A DNA stretch of 64,000 bases from Lysinibacillus sp. FJAT-14745 (GTDB lineage Bacteria > Bacillota > Bacilli > Bacillales_A > Planococcaceae), in NCBI RefSeq assembly GCF_001275675.1, contig NZ_LITM01000009.1, positions 349,653 through 413,652 of the forward strand. Reading direction: 5' to 3'. The notes beneath the pieces are model-generated. The model saw only the letters and a list, made by a program, of their open reading frames with translations. It did not search any database and had not been told where the DNA came from. This document shows, piece by piece, positions 55,633 to 64,000 of the stretch (positions are counted from its first letter, which is position 1; every line of letters starts with the position of its first letter). Made by a program: the position numbers and the translations under genes.

Positions 55633-56142
55633 CAGGTCATAACGGAAGCTTTTTACTAGCTTCTGTCCTTTATAAAATTCCTTTGATTCGTCTCGTTCGA
55701 AGCCAAGTGATAAGTAAAGATTAATAGCAGCCTGCATAATATCACCTGAGTGCAAATATAATGCTTGATCCTGACGATTGCGGGCAAAGGCGAAGCTTTC
55801 ATGCAATAATTTTTTAGCAACACCTAGCCCTCTTCCTTTAGGATGTACGCCAAGTAAGCGCACAATGGTAGACTTTATGTTAAGTTCTGGCAAACCATAT
55901 GCTTTTTCAGAATCTGTAAATAATTGCAGTCCCCCTAAAATCTCATCGCCACGCTTTGCCACTAAAATTGTTTCTGCATTAGGATTACCAACAGATGCCC
56001 GAATATCACTTAAGTATGAAGCCCAGTCCTCTGGGTTTTCATATTCTTTTTCATATTGTGCATAACTTTCTACTAGAACCTCTAAATACAGTGCATAATC
56101 TTCCTCTTTCAAATGTTCAATCACTATTTCAGCTACTGTCAT
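55630..56142 (-). CDS. GNAT acetyltransferase, SnaA/YtmI-like
   Basis: The 170-residue protein has the GNAT motif A region VRLLGVHPKGRGLGVAKKLL (Q/R-x-x-G-x-G/A acetyl-CoA loop) and a C-terminal SLGFERDESKEFYKG. In B. subtilis a GNAT enzyme of the tcyJKLMN cluster N-acetylates S-alkyl or S-succinyl cysteine before its breakdown. Position as the last gene after two tcy permease genes supports the same role here. The substrate is inferred. Confidence 0.75.
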   Translation of the reverse strand: MTVAEIVIEHLKEEDYALYLEVLVESYAQYEKEYENPEDWASYLSDIRASVGNPNAETILVAKRGDEILGGLQLFTDSEKAYGLPELNIKSTIVRLLGVHPKGRGLGVAKKLLHESFAFARNRQDQALYLHSGDIMQAAINLYLSLGFERDESKEFYKGQKLVKSFRYDL

Positions 56143-56175
56143 CGTTCTAACCCCTTTCTATATAAACAATTCTAT

Positions 56176-56883
56176 TTAAATGCCGCCCCTACTATAGGCA
56201 GTTACTCTTTTTTCAATACGATGTGCCAACCATTCAACGATAGCTGAAACACCCCAATATATTAGCCCGACAGCGATAAATGCCTCCAAAAACTTTAAAT
56301 TAATAGAGGCAATAATATTCGCAACTCCTGTCAACTCTTTAACCGAAAGGAAAAAAGCTAGTGATGTAGCATGTAAGAAACCGATAAAGACATTTGTGAA
56401 GTTAGGAATGGATTTACTAAATGCTTGCGGTAAAATATAGCGTCGCATCGCCTGTGAAAATGTTAAACCGACTGCATAAGCTGCCTCTAGCTGTCCCTTA
56501 GGTACACTTAAAATACCGGACCGAATTATTTCGGAGGCATATGCTCCTGCACTTAGCGTCAAAGCCAAAATAACAAAAAATAAAAGAGGGATAGAGCTTG
56601 ATTGATACTCTATCTTGAAAACTTTTGCAACGACATCAACCACAATTGGTATTCCAAAATAAACAAGCATAATATGCATAATGATTGGTGTTCCTCTAAA
56701 AAAAGATACGTAAAAATTCAGCAATGGTGCGAGAATTTTCGTTTGTTGTATCCGCACAAAAGCAACTATGATGCCGATTAATATGCCCAATAAGACAGGC
56801 GTAACTGCCATGAACAAAGTTAACGGCAATACTTTACTAATTTCTATTAAAGCTTTAAAAATAAAAGCATAATCTATCGTCAT
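56176..56883 (-). CDS. tcyM: Polar amino-acid ABC transporter permease, TcyM-like
   Basis: The 235-residue protein has the His/Glu/Gln-type permease signature (SFFRGTPIIMHIMLVYFGIP, then AYASEIIRSGILSVPKGQLE followed by AAYAVGLT, the EAA loop) and about five membrane helices. It should form the channel with TcyL for cystine or related sulfur amino acids. It overlaps nothing and is 11 bp after tcyL. Confidence 0.86.
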   Translation of the reverse strand: MTIDYAFIFKALIEISKVLPLTLFMAVTPVLLGILIGIIVAFVRIQQTKILAPLLNFYVSFFRGTPIIMHIMLVYFGIPIVVDVVAKVFKIEYQSSSIPLLFFVILALTLSAGAYASEIIRSGILSVPKGQLEAAYAVGLTFSQAMRRYILPQAFSKSIPNFTNVFIGFLHATSLAFFLSVKELTGVANIIASINLKFLEAFIAVGLIYWGVSAIVEWLAHRIEKRVTAYSRGGI

Positions 56884-56894
56884 AGCATTTCCCC

Positions 56895-57599
56895 CTAGCT
56901 AGATGCAGCTTCCTTTAGCATATATCGATTAAGATATCGTTCATTGCACTTTAAACCCTTTTCTACCAGCATAACAATGACATAATAAACGATGGACAGC
57001 GCCAAATAGATCTCCAGCGCCCTTGTCGTTGAAGCGATAAGAGTTTCTCCACGTCCCACCATATCCATGACACCAATTGAAAATGCTAAAGAGGTATCCT
57101 TTAATGAACTAATCATCGTATTTGTCATATTTGGAAAGGCAACACGAAGCGCCTGAGGGAGAACAATACGTAGAAAGGCCTGTATTCCACTGAATCCAAC
57201 TGAATAAGCTGCCTCCATTTGTCCACGATCAACTGTTAAAATAGCCGCTCTAAAAATCTCAGCAAACGATGCAGCATTGCTTAAAGTATAAGTAATAATC
57301 ACAAAATACATAGCATCCATTCTTGTTACATCAATATGCACAAGCTTTAATAATGCCGGTACACCATAAAACACTAAAAACAATTGCACTAAAATTGGCG
57401 TACCTCGAATAAACGAAATATAAATCGTTATGATTTGCTTCAAAACTGGTATGTGAAGCAGCTTTGGTATGGCGATCACTATACCGAGCAGCATGCCAAA
57501 AAGAATGGCGAACACTAAAATCTCGAGTGTTACTGGCAAATACTGAAGCAATATTGGAAGTACTTTTGCGATTAGCATGAAGTCAAAGTCTTTAGCCAT
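56895..57599 (-). CDS. tcyL: Polar amino-acid ABC transporter permease, TcyL-like
   Basis: The 234-residue partner permease shows SFIRGTPILVQLFLVFYGVP and AASFAEIFRAAILTVDRGQM followed by EAAYSVG, the permease EAA motif. The two permeases are paralogous. The ribosome site is GGAGAGG. It follows the binding protein gene by 26 bp. No ATP-binding subunit gene is next to it. Confidence 0.86.
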   Translation of the reverse strand: MAKDFDFMLIAKVLPILLQYLPVTLEILVFAILFGMLLGIVIAIPKLLHIPVLKQIITIYISFIRGTPILVQLFLVFYGVPALLKLVHIDVTRMDAMYFVIITYTLSNAASFAEIFRAAILTVDRGQMEAAYSVGFSGIQAFLRIVLPQALRVAFPNMTNTMISSLKDTSLAFSIGVMDMVGRGETLIASTTRALEIYLALSIVYYVIVMLVEKGLKCNERYLNRYMLKEAASS

Positions 57600-57625
57600 A
57601 CTTCCTTCTTCCTCTCCTGTTTCGT

Positions 57626-58450
57626 TTAGAAATCCACCGAATAATCGTCACCTAGCCATTTTTTACTTAGCTTACTAATGACACCCTCTGCCTTTAACTC
57701 TCGAATAGCATCATCGAGTCGCTCCTGTAAAACAACCTCGTCTTTATTTAATAAGAAGTAAACTTTTGAATTTAATAAAGCATCTCCTACAGCCTTCTCC
57801 TGCGCTTCATTATTTTCGTTATAGTACTTTACAGCAAATGGTGTTGTAATGATTGCATCGATTCGACCTGTCGCAAGTTGATTGTGAACATCGACTGAGC
57901 CGGACGAATAGACAATATTAGCGCCTAAATTATGCTCCTTATTATATTTTTCTAGAAAGACAGCAGAGTTACTAGTTGGTGAAACACTAACGTTTTTCCC
58001 CTTCAAATCATCGATCGATTGAATAGAATTATTTTTTGCATTGACTGTTACTTTTAATGGAAATACATTATAAGGCTCTTTATTAAAGAGGAATTTCTCC
58101 TCTCGTTCACTATTGACTTCCATCTGATGGGCAACAAAGTCAATCTTCCTTGTCTCTAAACTTAGTAATAAATTTGAAAATTCCATCGTTTTAAATTCAA
58201 ATTCATATTCTGGTAGCTTCTCATCAATAGCGCGAACAAGCTCCACATCATAACCTGTTAATTTCCCCTTATCATCAATGAAGCAGATATTTGGAAATTG
58301 GGTACCTGTACCGACAATAATTTTTTGAACTCCCTTTCCACCTTGTGCTACATTATTTTCACTAGTATCCCCTTCGGACTTTTCAGAACTTGTACAAGCT
58401 GTTAAAAGTAAAGCTAGCAACAATAGTAAATAACATGATAATTTTTTCAT
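57626..58450 (-). CDS. tcyK: Amino-acid-binding lipoprotein of the Tcy-type transporter
   Basis: The 274-residue protein starts with a lipoprotein signal (LLLALLLTACTSSEKS), Cys19 being the likely lipidated residue. The mature protein is a family 3 solute-binding protein with IDDKGKLTGYDVELVRAI, then RKIDFVAHQMEVNSEREEKF and SVSPTSNSAVFLEKY. It should catch a cystine-type compound outside the membrane. It is placed between a broken redoxin gene and the permeases. Confidence 0.87.
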   Translation of the reverse strand: MKKLSCYLLLLLALLLTACTSSEKSEGDTSENNVAQGGKGVQKIIVGTGTQFPNICFIDDKGKLTGYDVELVRAIDEKLPEYEFEFKTMEFSNLLLSLETRKIDFVAHQMEVNSEREEKFLFNKEPYNVFPLKVTVNAKNNSIQSIDDLKGKNVSVSPTSNSAVFLEKYNKEHNLGANIVYSSGSVDVHNQLATGRIDAIITTPFAVKYYNENNEAQEKAVGDALLNSKVYFLLNKDEVVLQERLDDAIRELKAEGVISKLSKKWLGDDYSVDF

Positions 58451-58662
58451 AGAATCCCTCTCTTCTTATGCATGCGATGGTATATCAGCAGCAAGTGCTG
58501 CTTTTAAATGCTCCAGTCCAATTTCTGTTACTGCTTTAAAGACGCCATTTGATCCAATTTCGACAACCGGAACATAGCGAACGCCATACTTTGTTTCAAG
58601 GATGTCACGGAATGCATCATTATGTGTCACATCCACTGTTTTGTAAGAAATGCCTTGTTATT

Positions 58663-58861
58663 ATCAATTATGCCTCGGCATAATTGCGTCCGGAATCGGC
58701 TTTGTGCTTAGGCCTGCACGATGCAGGTCAGTTAGCCGTTATCGCATGGATGCGATGATTTTAGGCTAACATCCCCTAAGAACTCCTTTTCGATTCCGTG
58801 ACATCCGCCGGGGGCTTTACCTTCTTTCAGCGGGTGTTTGAATACCCGCTGAAAGAAGGTA
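58663..58861 (+). repeat. Family A repeat, copy A4, inserted in the redoxin gene
   Basis: It starts ATCAATTATGCCTCGGCATAATTG, continues GGAATCGGCTTTGTGCTTA, then has the core at 58711-58778 and AAGAACTCC, CGATTCCGTGACATCCGCCGG and GGGGCTTTACC. It ends with a 20-bp inverted repeat around ATTCAAAC whose arm ends CTGAAAGAAGGTAAA. The core is in the apical loop of the first hairpin here, whereas in A2 and A3 it is after the GCCGGAGGCTTTA segment. Confidence 0.85.
58711..58778 (+). ncRNA. Two-hairpin core module, copy c5
   Basis: Hairpin a is GGCCTGCA-CGA-TGCAGGTC. Hairpin b is GTTAGCC/GGCTAAC with inner ATCGCAT-GG-ATGCGAT and the loop GTT against GATTTTA. It ends ATCCCCTA. All three stems differ in sequence from c1 to c4 but remain paired. 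Confidence 0.6.
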
Positions 58862-58947
58862 AATATGTTTTCACTTCATCACAATAACTACAGCCTTGCT
58901 TTGACCAAACAATTACATCTATATTTTTTGCCATGTTCATTTCCTCC

Positions 58948-59961
58948 TTAGCTTACCGCTTCTTTTTGCTGCAAATGTAAGTTCACTGGACTTAAAAGTT
59001 CAAATGATCGTTCCCGTTCAAATTCCTTCAACACAGGCGTATGCAAAATAAACTCATCAACTTGATAGCTCACATGAAAGTCATCTAATATCGTTTTAAT
59101 ATCTTCTGGAGTACCATATAAAATATCTGCATCATATTGTTTCACCGTAAATGACTCTCCAGATTCTTGACCAAATTTCTCTGCAAGTTCTACCGATTGT
59201 AATGTTAGGCTTCTGCCACTCGCTAAATGGACCTTCGTAATTTTTTGATCGCCAATTAGCTCTTTTGCCTCCTCTTTTGTAGGAGCTGCAAGGGTTGCGA
59301 TAGAAACAGCAAAATGCCCGTTTGGATAATGCGTGCGATAAGCTGTAGCTGCTTGCGCTAACACATCATTGTCACTATTAATAAACCGCGCAAAGACGAA
59401 CGCAATGCCTAGTGTGCCTGCAAGAGCGGCACTTTGAGGACTTGCCCCAAGTAAAAATAATGCTGGCTTTATATTTGGAATCGGGGTTGCCTGTATTCCA
59501 TATAACTCGTGCTCTGCTGGTACTGTCTGATCAATTAATTGCTGTAAAAATGTTAATCTTTCCTCAAAATCTTCGCCTTTATTGAGCGTGCCATATTGCA
59601 ACGCCTTCGTAGAGAGAGGTAAACCGCCTGGTGCCTTCCCTATGCCTAAATCAACTCGCCCTGGCTCCAACGATGCGAGAACGTGAAAATTTTCTGCTAC
59701 CTTGTATGGGCTGTAGTGCTGTAGCATCACTCCACCCGACCCAATATTGATAGTCTTTGTTTTAGCAAGGAGATAAGATACTAATACTTCTGGAGATGCC
59801 CCCGCTAATGTATCTGTGTTATGGTGCTCTGACACCCAAAAACGTGAGTAGCCCAATTGCTCTGCTTTTTGTGCTAGAGCCACTGTTTTTTGTAAGGTCT
59901 GCTCATTTGTTGCATCCTCAATAATAGGGCTTTGATCTAATATGCCTAATGAATAACTCAT
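58948..59961 (-). CDS. ytmO: Luciferase-like flavin monooxygenase, YtmO-like
   Basis: The 337-residue alpha/beta-barrel flavoprotein shows GILDQSPIIEDA, GYSRFWVSEHHNTDTLAGAS and LEPGRVDLGIGKAPGG, typical of LLM oxidoreductases of the YtmO group. Members oxidise small thio- or carbon compounds using reduced FMN. AAGGAGG precedes ATG. It lies between the ytnJ-like gene and the split redoxin. Confidence 0.85.
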   Translation of the reverse strand: MSYSLGILDQSPIIEDATNEQTLQKTVALAQKAEQLGYSRFWVSEHHNTDTLAGASPEVLVSYLLAKTKTINIGSGGVMLQHYSPYKVAENFHVLASLEPGRVDLGIGKAPGGLPLSTKALQYGTLNKGEDFEERLTFLQQLIDQTVPAEHELYGIQATPIPNIKPALFLLGASPQSAALAGTLGIAFVFARFINSDNDVLAQAATAYRTHYPNGHFAVSIATLAAPTKEEAKELIGDQKITKVHLASGRSLTLQSVELAEKFGQESGESFTVKQYDADILYGTPEDIKTILDDFHVSYQVDEFILHTPVLKEFERERSFELLSPVNLHLQQKEAVS

Positions 59962-60007
59962 ACATTGCCTCCTTAATTACATTTATTCATATATATTTAC
60001 TAGGTTT

Positions 60008-61336
60008 TTAGACAGACTGTTTGACATAATGGCTTTCTTTAAATGGTAAACCTAAGTTACCTCGTAATGTGTCTGCCTCATATTCTTCACGGTATAGCCC
60101 TCTTGCTTGTAAAATCGGCACAACCTTATCTACAAAATCCTCCAGTGCTCCAGGTACAGTAACACCTATAATAAAGCCATCAGCCACCTCTTGCTCAAAC
60201 CATTCCTGCACGAGGTCAGCCACATGCTCTGCTGTACCAAAGAATGCTGTTTTTGGGGTTGCTTCACGTAACGCAACTTGTCGCAATGTTAGCCCTTCTT
60301 GCTTGGCATACTTTTTAATATAGCCAGTCGTACTTCTAAAGCTGTTCGCTCCAATATCACCAAGCTCTGGGAACGGTGCATCTACATCATATTGTGTAAA
60401 ATCATGATGATCGAAATATCTTCCAAGATAAGCAAGTGCACGTTTTATCGAAACAAGCTCAACGATTTCCTGATACTTTGCTTCCGCTTCTTCAAGCGTA
60501 TCGCCAATTATCGGAGAGATTCCTGGGAAAATTTTAACTTCATCTGGATTGCGTCCAAACGCCGCAACCTCAGTTTTTACCCTTTTATAAAATTTCTGTG
60601 ACTCTTCTAACGACGCACCGTGCGTAAAAATTGCGTCTGCATCCTTTGCTGCTAATCGAATACCTGCATCTGAAGAACCCGCTTGGAAAATAACGGGCTG
60701 CCCCTGCTTAGAGCGTGCAATATTTAACGGGCCTTGAACTGAAAAATAGTCGCCCTTATGATTTAATGTGTGCAGCTTATCAGGATCGAAAAATACATCA
60801 TTTTCTACATCTGCAATGAAAGCATCATCTTCCCATGAATCCCACAAGCCCTTTGCCACTTCTAAATATTCCTCAGCAATTTGATAGCGCTCTGCGTGGC
60901 TTGGATGTTGTTCAATTGATTTATTGTAGTTTAAGGCAGTGCTTTCTAATGGTGTCGTAACAACATTCCACCCTGCACGGCCCCCGCTAATATGATCCAA
61001 AGAAGCAAATTGACGTGCAACTGTAAATGGTTCGCTATAGGAGGTTGATACAGTACCTACTAACCCGATGTTATTAGTTGCTACTGCTAGCGCTGAAAGA
61101 ATTGTTATTGGCTCGAAACGATTTAAAAAATGAGGAATAGATTTTTCATTGATGAACAAACCATCTGCAATAAAAGCAACATCAAATTTCCCCTGCTCTG
61201 CCTTTTGTACCTGCTGAATATAAAACGGCAAGCTTACACTTTGATTGCTAGCCACCTTAGGATGACGCCAGCTTGAAATATTACCACCTACACCATGAAT
61301 AATAGCCCCAAATCGAATTTTGTCCTGTCTCACCAT
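60008..61336 (-). CDS. ytnJ: FMN-dependent monooxygenase, YtnJ/NtaA/DszA family
   Basis: The 442-residue enzyme has [24 protein letters not shown]-like regions [20 protein letters not shown] and [20 protein letters not shown], and [25 protein letters not shown], all matching the NtaA/SnaA/DszA group. These proteins cleave C-S or C-N bonds with reduced FMN and O2. In B. subtilis YtnJ is tied to growth on S-alkyl-cysteine compounds. It heads the operon, and GGAGGAACA precedes ATG. Confidence 0.87.
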   Translation of the reverse strand: MVRQDKIRFGAIIHGVGGNISSWRHPKVASNQSVSLPFYIQQVQKAEQGKFDVAFIADGLFINEKSIPHFLNRFEPITILSALAVATNNIGLVGTVSTSYSEPFTVARQFASLDHISGGRAGWNVVTTPLESTALNYNKSIEQHPSHAERYQIAEEYLEVAKGLWDSWEDDAFIADVENDVFFDPDKLHTLNHKGDYFSVQGPLNIARSKQGQPVIFQAGSSDAGIRLAAKDADAIFTHGASLEESQKFYKRVKTEVAAFGRNPDEVKIFPGISPIIGDTLEEAEAKYQEIVELVSIKRALAYLGRYFDHHDFTQYDVDAPFPELGDIGANSFRSTTGYIKKYAKQEGLTLRQVALREATPKTAFFGTAEHVADLVQEWFEQEVADGFIIGVTVPGALEDFVDKVVPILQARGLYREEYEADTLRGNLGLPFKESHYVKQSV

Positions 61337-61536
61337 ATTTGTTCCTCCTCAAAATTTTTTTTACTAAACATAGTGGTTAAGTATGTTTTATGATTAAAAA
61401 AATACTTTATTTATGGTTATTCATAAATAAAATAGGATTGAGGAAGATAATACAGTTCATTTATCCAATTTGCAATAGGCTACATAATAGAAAAAAATTT
61501 ACGGTCTTATAAAATATTTTATCAATTCGAATTTTC

Positions 61537-62421
61537 TTAAATGCTTTCGAATTCCACAGCTGTATCGAATATTGTTTTCAAAAAAGCCGGCGCCAACGTC
61601 TCTTTATTTTTATACGTTAAAAAAATATGTTGATTCATATCAAGTAAATGCTTAACATCAATCTCAACAAATTCCCCACTTTCAAGCTCCTTTTTTACAC
61701 AGAGATGTGGTAAGAAGCTCATATACTCTTTCGTACGAATAAATTCTTTCGCTACTTCTAAATGATCCGTTCGCACTTCAATATTTGCTGATACGCCCTC
61801 TACCTCAAACATTTTATGCACATAATTCCAATCAAAAGCCCCACATTCAAAAAACACCATTTTCTGTTGTGCCAGTTCCTTTGCTTTCATTAGGTTTTGT
61901 TGTATAAAGGGATGCTCGTTATGCATTACAAGTTTGACTGCATTACTTAGCAATAGCTCATTACAAATTCCTTCTCTATGCGCGTATTGAATAAGACCAA
62001 GATGAATTTGATGACTTTGCAGTTTCTCTAAAATTACTGCTGTTGAACCTGTGATGATCTGAAAACGTAAATGTGGAAAGTCTTTCTTCCATTTTGGCAA
62101 TGCGTAGGCTAAAAAATATTGTGCTGTGACTCCATTTGTACCAATGCACACCTCGTCAGATTCCTGCGTTTCCTCTAATTGTTTCTTTCCCTGTTCGAAG
62201 GTTTGCACAATCTGTGTCGCAAACGGTACAAAGTCCTTGCCTTTATCCGATAATATTACACTTCGTCCATCGCGATGAAATAACTCTACATTTAGCTCTC
62301 GTTCCAATGATTTAATACGCGCCGTCACAGTCGGTTGAGATAAAAACAATGCATTTGCAGCCTTATGAATACTTTTATAATGCACTACATATAAAAATGC
62401 TTCGATATGGTCAATATTCAT
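61537..62421 (-). CDS. LysR-family regulator, YtlI-like
   Basis: The 294-residue protein has the LysR HTH at the N-terminus (HYKSIHKAANALFLSQPTVT followed by ARIKSLERELN) and a C-terminal effector domain. In B. subtilis YtlI activates the ytmI operon for sulfur compounds. Here the regulator lies 200 bp upstream in the same direction, not divergent. That position makes it the likely regulator, but its effector is unknown. GAGGAGGG precedes ATG. Confidence 0.82.
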   Translation of the reverse strand: MNIDHIEAFLYVVHYKSIHKAANALFLSQPTVTARIKSLERELNVELFHRDGRSVILSDKGKDFVPFATQIVQTFEQGKKQLEETQESDEVCIGTNGVTAQYFLAYALPKWKKDFPHLRFQIITGSTAVILEKLQSHQIHLGLIQYAHREGICNELLLSNAVKLVMHNEHPFIQQNLMKAKELAQQKMVFFECGAFDWNYVHKMFEVEGVSANIEVRTDHLEVAKEFIRTKEYMSFLPHLCVKKELESGEFVEIDVKHLLDMNQHIFLTYKNKETLAPAFLKTIFDTAVEFESI

Positions 62422-62563
62422 CTGAAGCCCTCCTCAAATTACTTATTTATCTATTATATAGATAACCTTTTTTATTCTCTATAAAAGATTGGAAAACTAG
62501 GGATTATATTTTTATCCTGTATCTGAATTAACGTAAATACTCGCGAAATGCAGTGCAACAAGA

Positions 62564-62595
62564 AAAAAGTAACCTAGCGTCTCCCAGGTTACTTT
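62564..62595 (-). terminator. Terminator of argF
   Basis: AAAGTAACCT and AGGTTACTTT arms on the minus strand, followed by TTT, lie ~130 bp after the argF stop. Confidence 0.7.
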
Positions 62596-62727
62596 ATTAT
62601 GTAGTGATGTGGTCATCCATCTTGATAACGTACATCACGCGTGGCTTACATCCCTCTGTCTGCGCACCACTGTTATGCTATTCACATTGACCCCCCCTGT
62701 TGTCAATATGAAACTCTCTATATAGCA

Positions 62728-63693
62728 TTAAGCTAGAATTGATGCTAGTACTGCTTTTTGTGCATGAAGTCTATTCTCTGCTTGCTCAAAGATGTAGGAA
62801 TTTGGGCCATCAATAACAGATGACGCTACTTCTTCTTCACGATGAGCTGGTAAACAGTGCAGGAACATATAATTCGGTTTTGCGTATGCGACAAGTTCAT
62901 CATTAATTTGATAACCTGCAAAGTCTTCTAGACGTTTTGCAGTTTCCTCTTCTTGCCCCATCGACGTCCATACATCAGCGTATACTACATCCGCGTTTAT
63001 AACCGCATCTATAGGATCGTTTGTAATTGTAATTGTACTACCATTCGCTGCCGCGATAGCCTGTGCTTTTGCGATAACATCTGCATCACATTCATAGCCA
63101 ACTGGTGTTGCCACTGCCACGTTCATTCCTACATGCGCAGAAGCGACTACCAATGAGTGCGCCACGTTGTTGCCATCTCCAACATATGCAATTTTTAGTC
63201 CTTTTAATTTACCTTTATTTTCAGCGATCGTTTCTAAATCCGCTAAAGCTTGGCATGGATGATAAATATCCGTTAGTCCATTGATAACCGGTATAGACGC
63301 ATGCTCTGCAAGCTCCTTCACCATTACATGAGAGTTCGCTCGAATCATAATCCCATCTAAATAACCTTCTAACACATGTGCTGTATCATATATCGATTCA
63401 CCGCGACCAATCTGTAAATCACGCGCATGCATAAACATACCTTTTCCGCCCAGTTGATTCATACCTACTTCAAATGAAATACGAGTACGAGTTGAATGTT
63501 TTTCGAAAATCATGCCGAGAGTCTTACCTTCTAGTAGCTTCGGACATTTCCCTTCTTTAGTAATCATTTTCAGCTGTGTTGCTAATTCAACTAACTGTTG
63601 AACCTCTTCACTTGTATAGTCTAGCAAGGTTAACAGATCCTTACCTTTTAAGCTAGACACTAACTTCAACTGTACTTCCTCAAGTAATTTCAT
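62728..63693 (-). CDS. argF: Ornithine carbamoyltransferase
   Basis: It joins ornithine and carbamoyl phosphate to citrulline in arginine synthesis. The 321-residue protein has the carbamoyl-phosphate site [20 protein letters not shown], the HPCQALADL block and the ornithine-binding [11 protein letters not shown] near the C-terminus. AAGGAGAG precedes ATG. No other arg genes are in the window. The reverse, catabolic role is possible but not indicated by context. Confidence 0.93.
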   Translation of the reverse strand: MKLLEEVQLKLVSSLKGKDLLTLLDYTSEEVQQLVELATQLKMITKEGKCPKLLEGKTLGMIFEKHSTRTRISFEVGMNQLGGKGMFMHARDLQIGRGESIYDTAHVLEGYLDGIMIRANSHVMVKELAEHASIPVINGLTDIYHPCQALADLETIAENKGKLKGLKIAYVGDGNNVAHSLVVASAHVGMNVAVATPVGYECDADVIAKAQAIAAANGSTITITNDPIDAVINADVVYADVWTSMGQEEETAKRLEDFAGYQINDELVAYAKPNYMFLHCLPAHREEEVASSVIDGPNSYIFEQAENRLHAQKAVLASILA

Positions 63694-63737
63694 AGCCTTC
63701 TCTCCTTGTTTCGTTGCTGTTGGGTTTAGTATAACAA

Positions 63738-63840
63738 ATGAATAATTATAAAATCAACTGAATTTTTATGTTTATTTTTAAAAATTAGAAAATTGTCTTC
63801 AAATGTGTCTAAAATGCGTATAATTGAATATTTATGCATA
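63738..63840. promoter_or_regulatory. Possible ArgR boxes upstream of argF
   Basis: ATGAATAATTATAAA at 63738-63752 and TGAATATTTATGCATA at 63825-63840 resemble the AT-rich ARG box. The motif is weak in such AT-rich DNA, so this is only a suggestion. Confidence 0.3.
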
Positions 63841-63920
63841 TTCCTCTTCAATCGCATATTTAAGAGAATTGCACTATTGATAATAAATAATATATATTAG
63901 GTATTTAGGTGGTAAAATAA

Positions 63921-63983
63921 ATGGAAAAGGAATTGCTGCATCTTGTCAAAGAAATTAATAAGGTAATTACGAAGCCAATTTAA
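63921..63983 (+). other. Short frame at the window edge, possibly a frameshifted gene start
   Basis: MEKELLHLVKEINKVITKPI ends in a stop after 20 codons. TAGGTGG precedes the ATG. If one C is removed from AAGCCAATTT, the frame continues ITKQFNVYEIF to the window end, which resembles a MarR-type N-terminus. The window ends too soon to tell. Confidence 0.3.
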
Positions 63984-64000
63984 TGTTTATGAAATTTTTC

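Larger units (their letters stand above)
58466..58934 (-). pseudogene. Glutaredoxin-like (YtnI-type) gene split by repeat A4
   Basis: From 58934 the frame reads MAKNIDVIVWSKQGCSYCDE followed by VKTY, with a CSYC redox pair at residues 15 and 18. After ~200 bp of repeat it resumes as QGISYKTVDVTHNDAFRDIL, then YGVRYVPVVEIG and ends IPSHA. The two parts make one complete ~90-residue thioredoxin-fold protein. Inside the repeat the first frame meets a stop within 12 codons. TTCCTCC upstream (AGGAAATG on the coding strand) supports the start. It lies between ytmO- and tcyK-like genes, where ytnI stands in B. subtilis. Confidence 0.8.

Noticed and set aside
58663-58861. Idea that repeat A4 is a self-splicing intron in the redoxin gene
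   Set aside because: No group I or group II landmarks are seen in 199 bp, and removing the repeat between the likely ends does not restore a clean full-length frame.

Overview
The window looks like a chromosomal segment of a low-GC, endospore-forming Firmicute of the Bacillus/Lysinibacillus group. The evidence is direct: gerE, sspI and an sspH-like gene are present, a lysine riboswitch and two T-box leaders sit in front of lysC, an amino-acid permease and pheS, and the gene order rph-rdgB / murI-marR-gerE / sdhBAC-yslB-lysC-uvrC-trxA / etfA-etfB-fad-fadR-lcfA / yshE-mutS2-polX-cvpA-zapA-rnhC / pheT-pheS-ysgA-sspI-glcD closely follows the Bacillus subtilis map. A Lysinibacillus-like genus is my inference; I could not search a database.

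Region 1-6.7 kb is an AT-rich accessory zone. It holds a decayed sodium:solute symporter, a zinc alcohol dehydrogenase, a secreted protein, a small membrane protein, an unrecognised cytosolic protein, a truncated GNAT gene and the N-terminal stub of a tyrosine recombinase lying against tRNA-Arg(UCU). The last 13 bp of the tRNA are repeated at 2548-2560, so this is the wreck of at least one element integrated at the tRNA. A broken SDR gene follows. From 6.7 to 18 kb come yqjF-like and yflJ-like genes, selO, a phosphodiesterase, rdgB, rph, murI, a MarR regulator, gerE, a thioesterase and the succinate dehydrogenase operon with a clear sigma-A promoter. From 18 to 32 kb come a soluble zinc-binding chemoreceptor, riboswitch-controlled lysC, uvrC, trxA, a T-box-controlled permease and the fatty-acid beta-oxidation cluster with FadR operators. 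From 33 to 46 kb are mutS2, polX, cvpA, zapA, rnhC, a membrane chemoreceptor and the pheST operon. From 46 to 55.6 kb are an rRNA methylase, a Nudix hydrolase, a spore-lytic-type LysM-GH18 enzyme, spore proteins, a GGDEF/EAL protein, a sigma factor and glcD. From 55.6 to 62.4 kb is a sulfur-compound (S-alkyl-cysteine type) uptake and breakdown cluster, and argF closes the window.

The most unusual content is not coding. The intergenic spaces carry a layered set of small structured repeats. Family A (about 200-250 bp, four copies) begins with a short palindrome and ends with a CTGAAAGAAG motif. Family B (about 200 bp, several copies and relics) has ends that can pair with one another. A ~67-nt two-hairpin core is embedded in both families, and in family A at two different internal positions. 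Its stems differ in sequence between copies but stay paired, which is covariation. A ~37-bp module is nested inside these again. One family A copy has split a redoxin gene (ytnI-like), one appears to supply the C-terminus of uvrC, and one abuts the stop codon of trxA and separates the gene from its terminator. I regard this as the best candidate for an undescribed system in the window.
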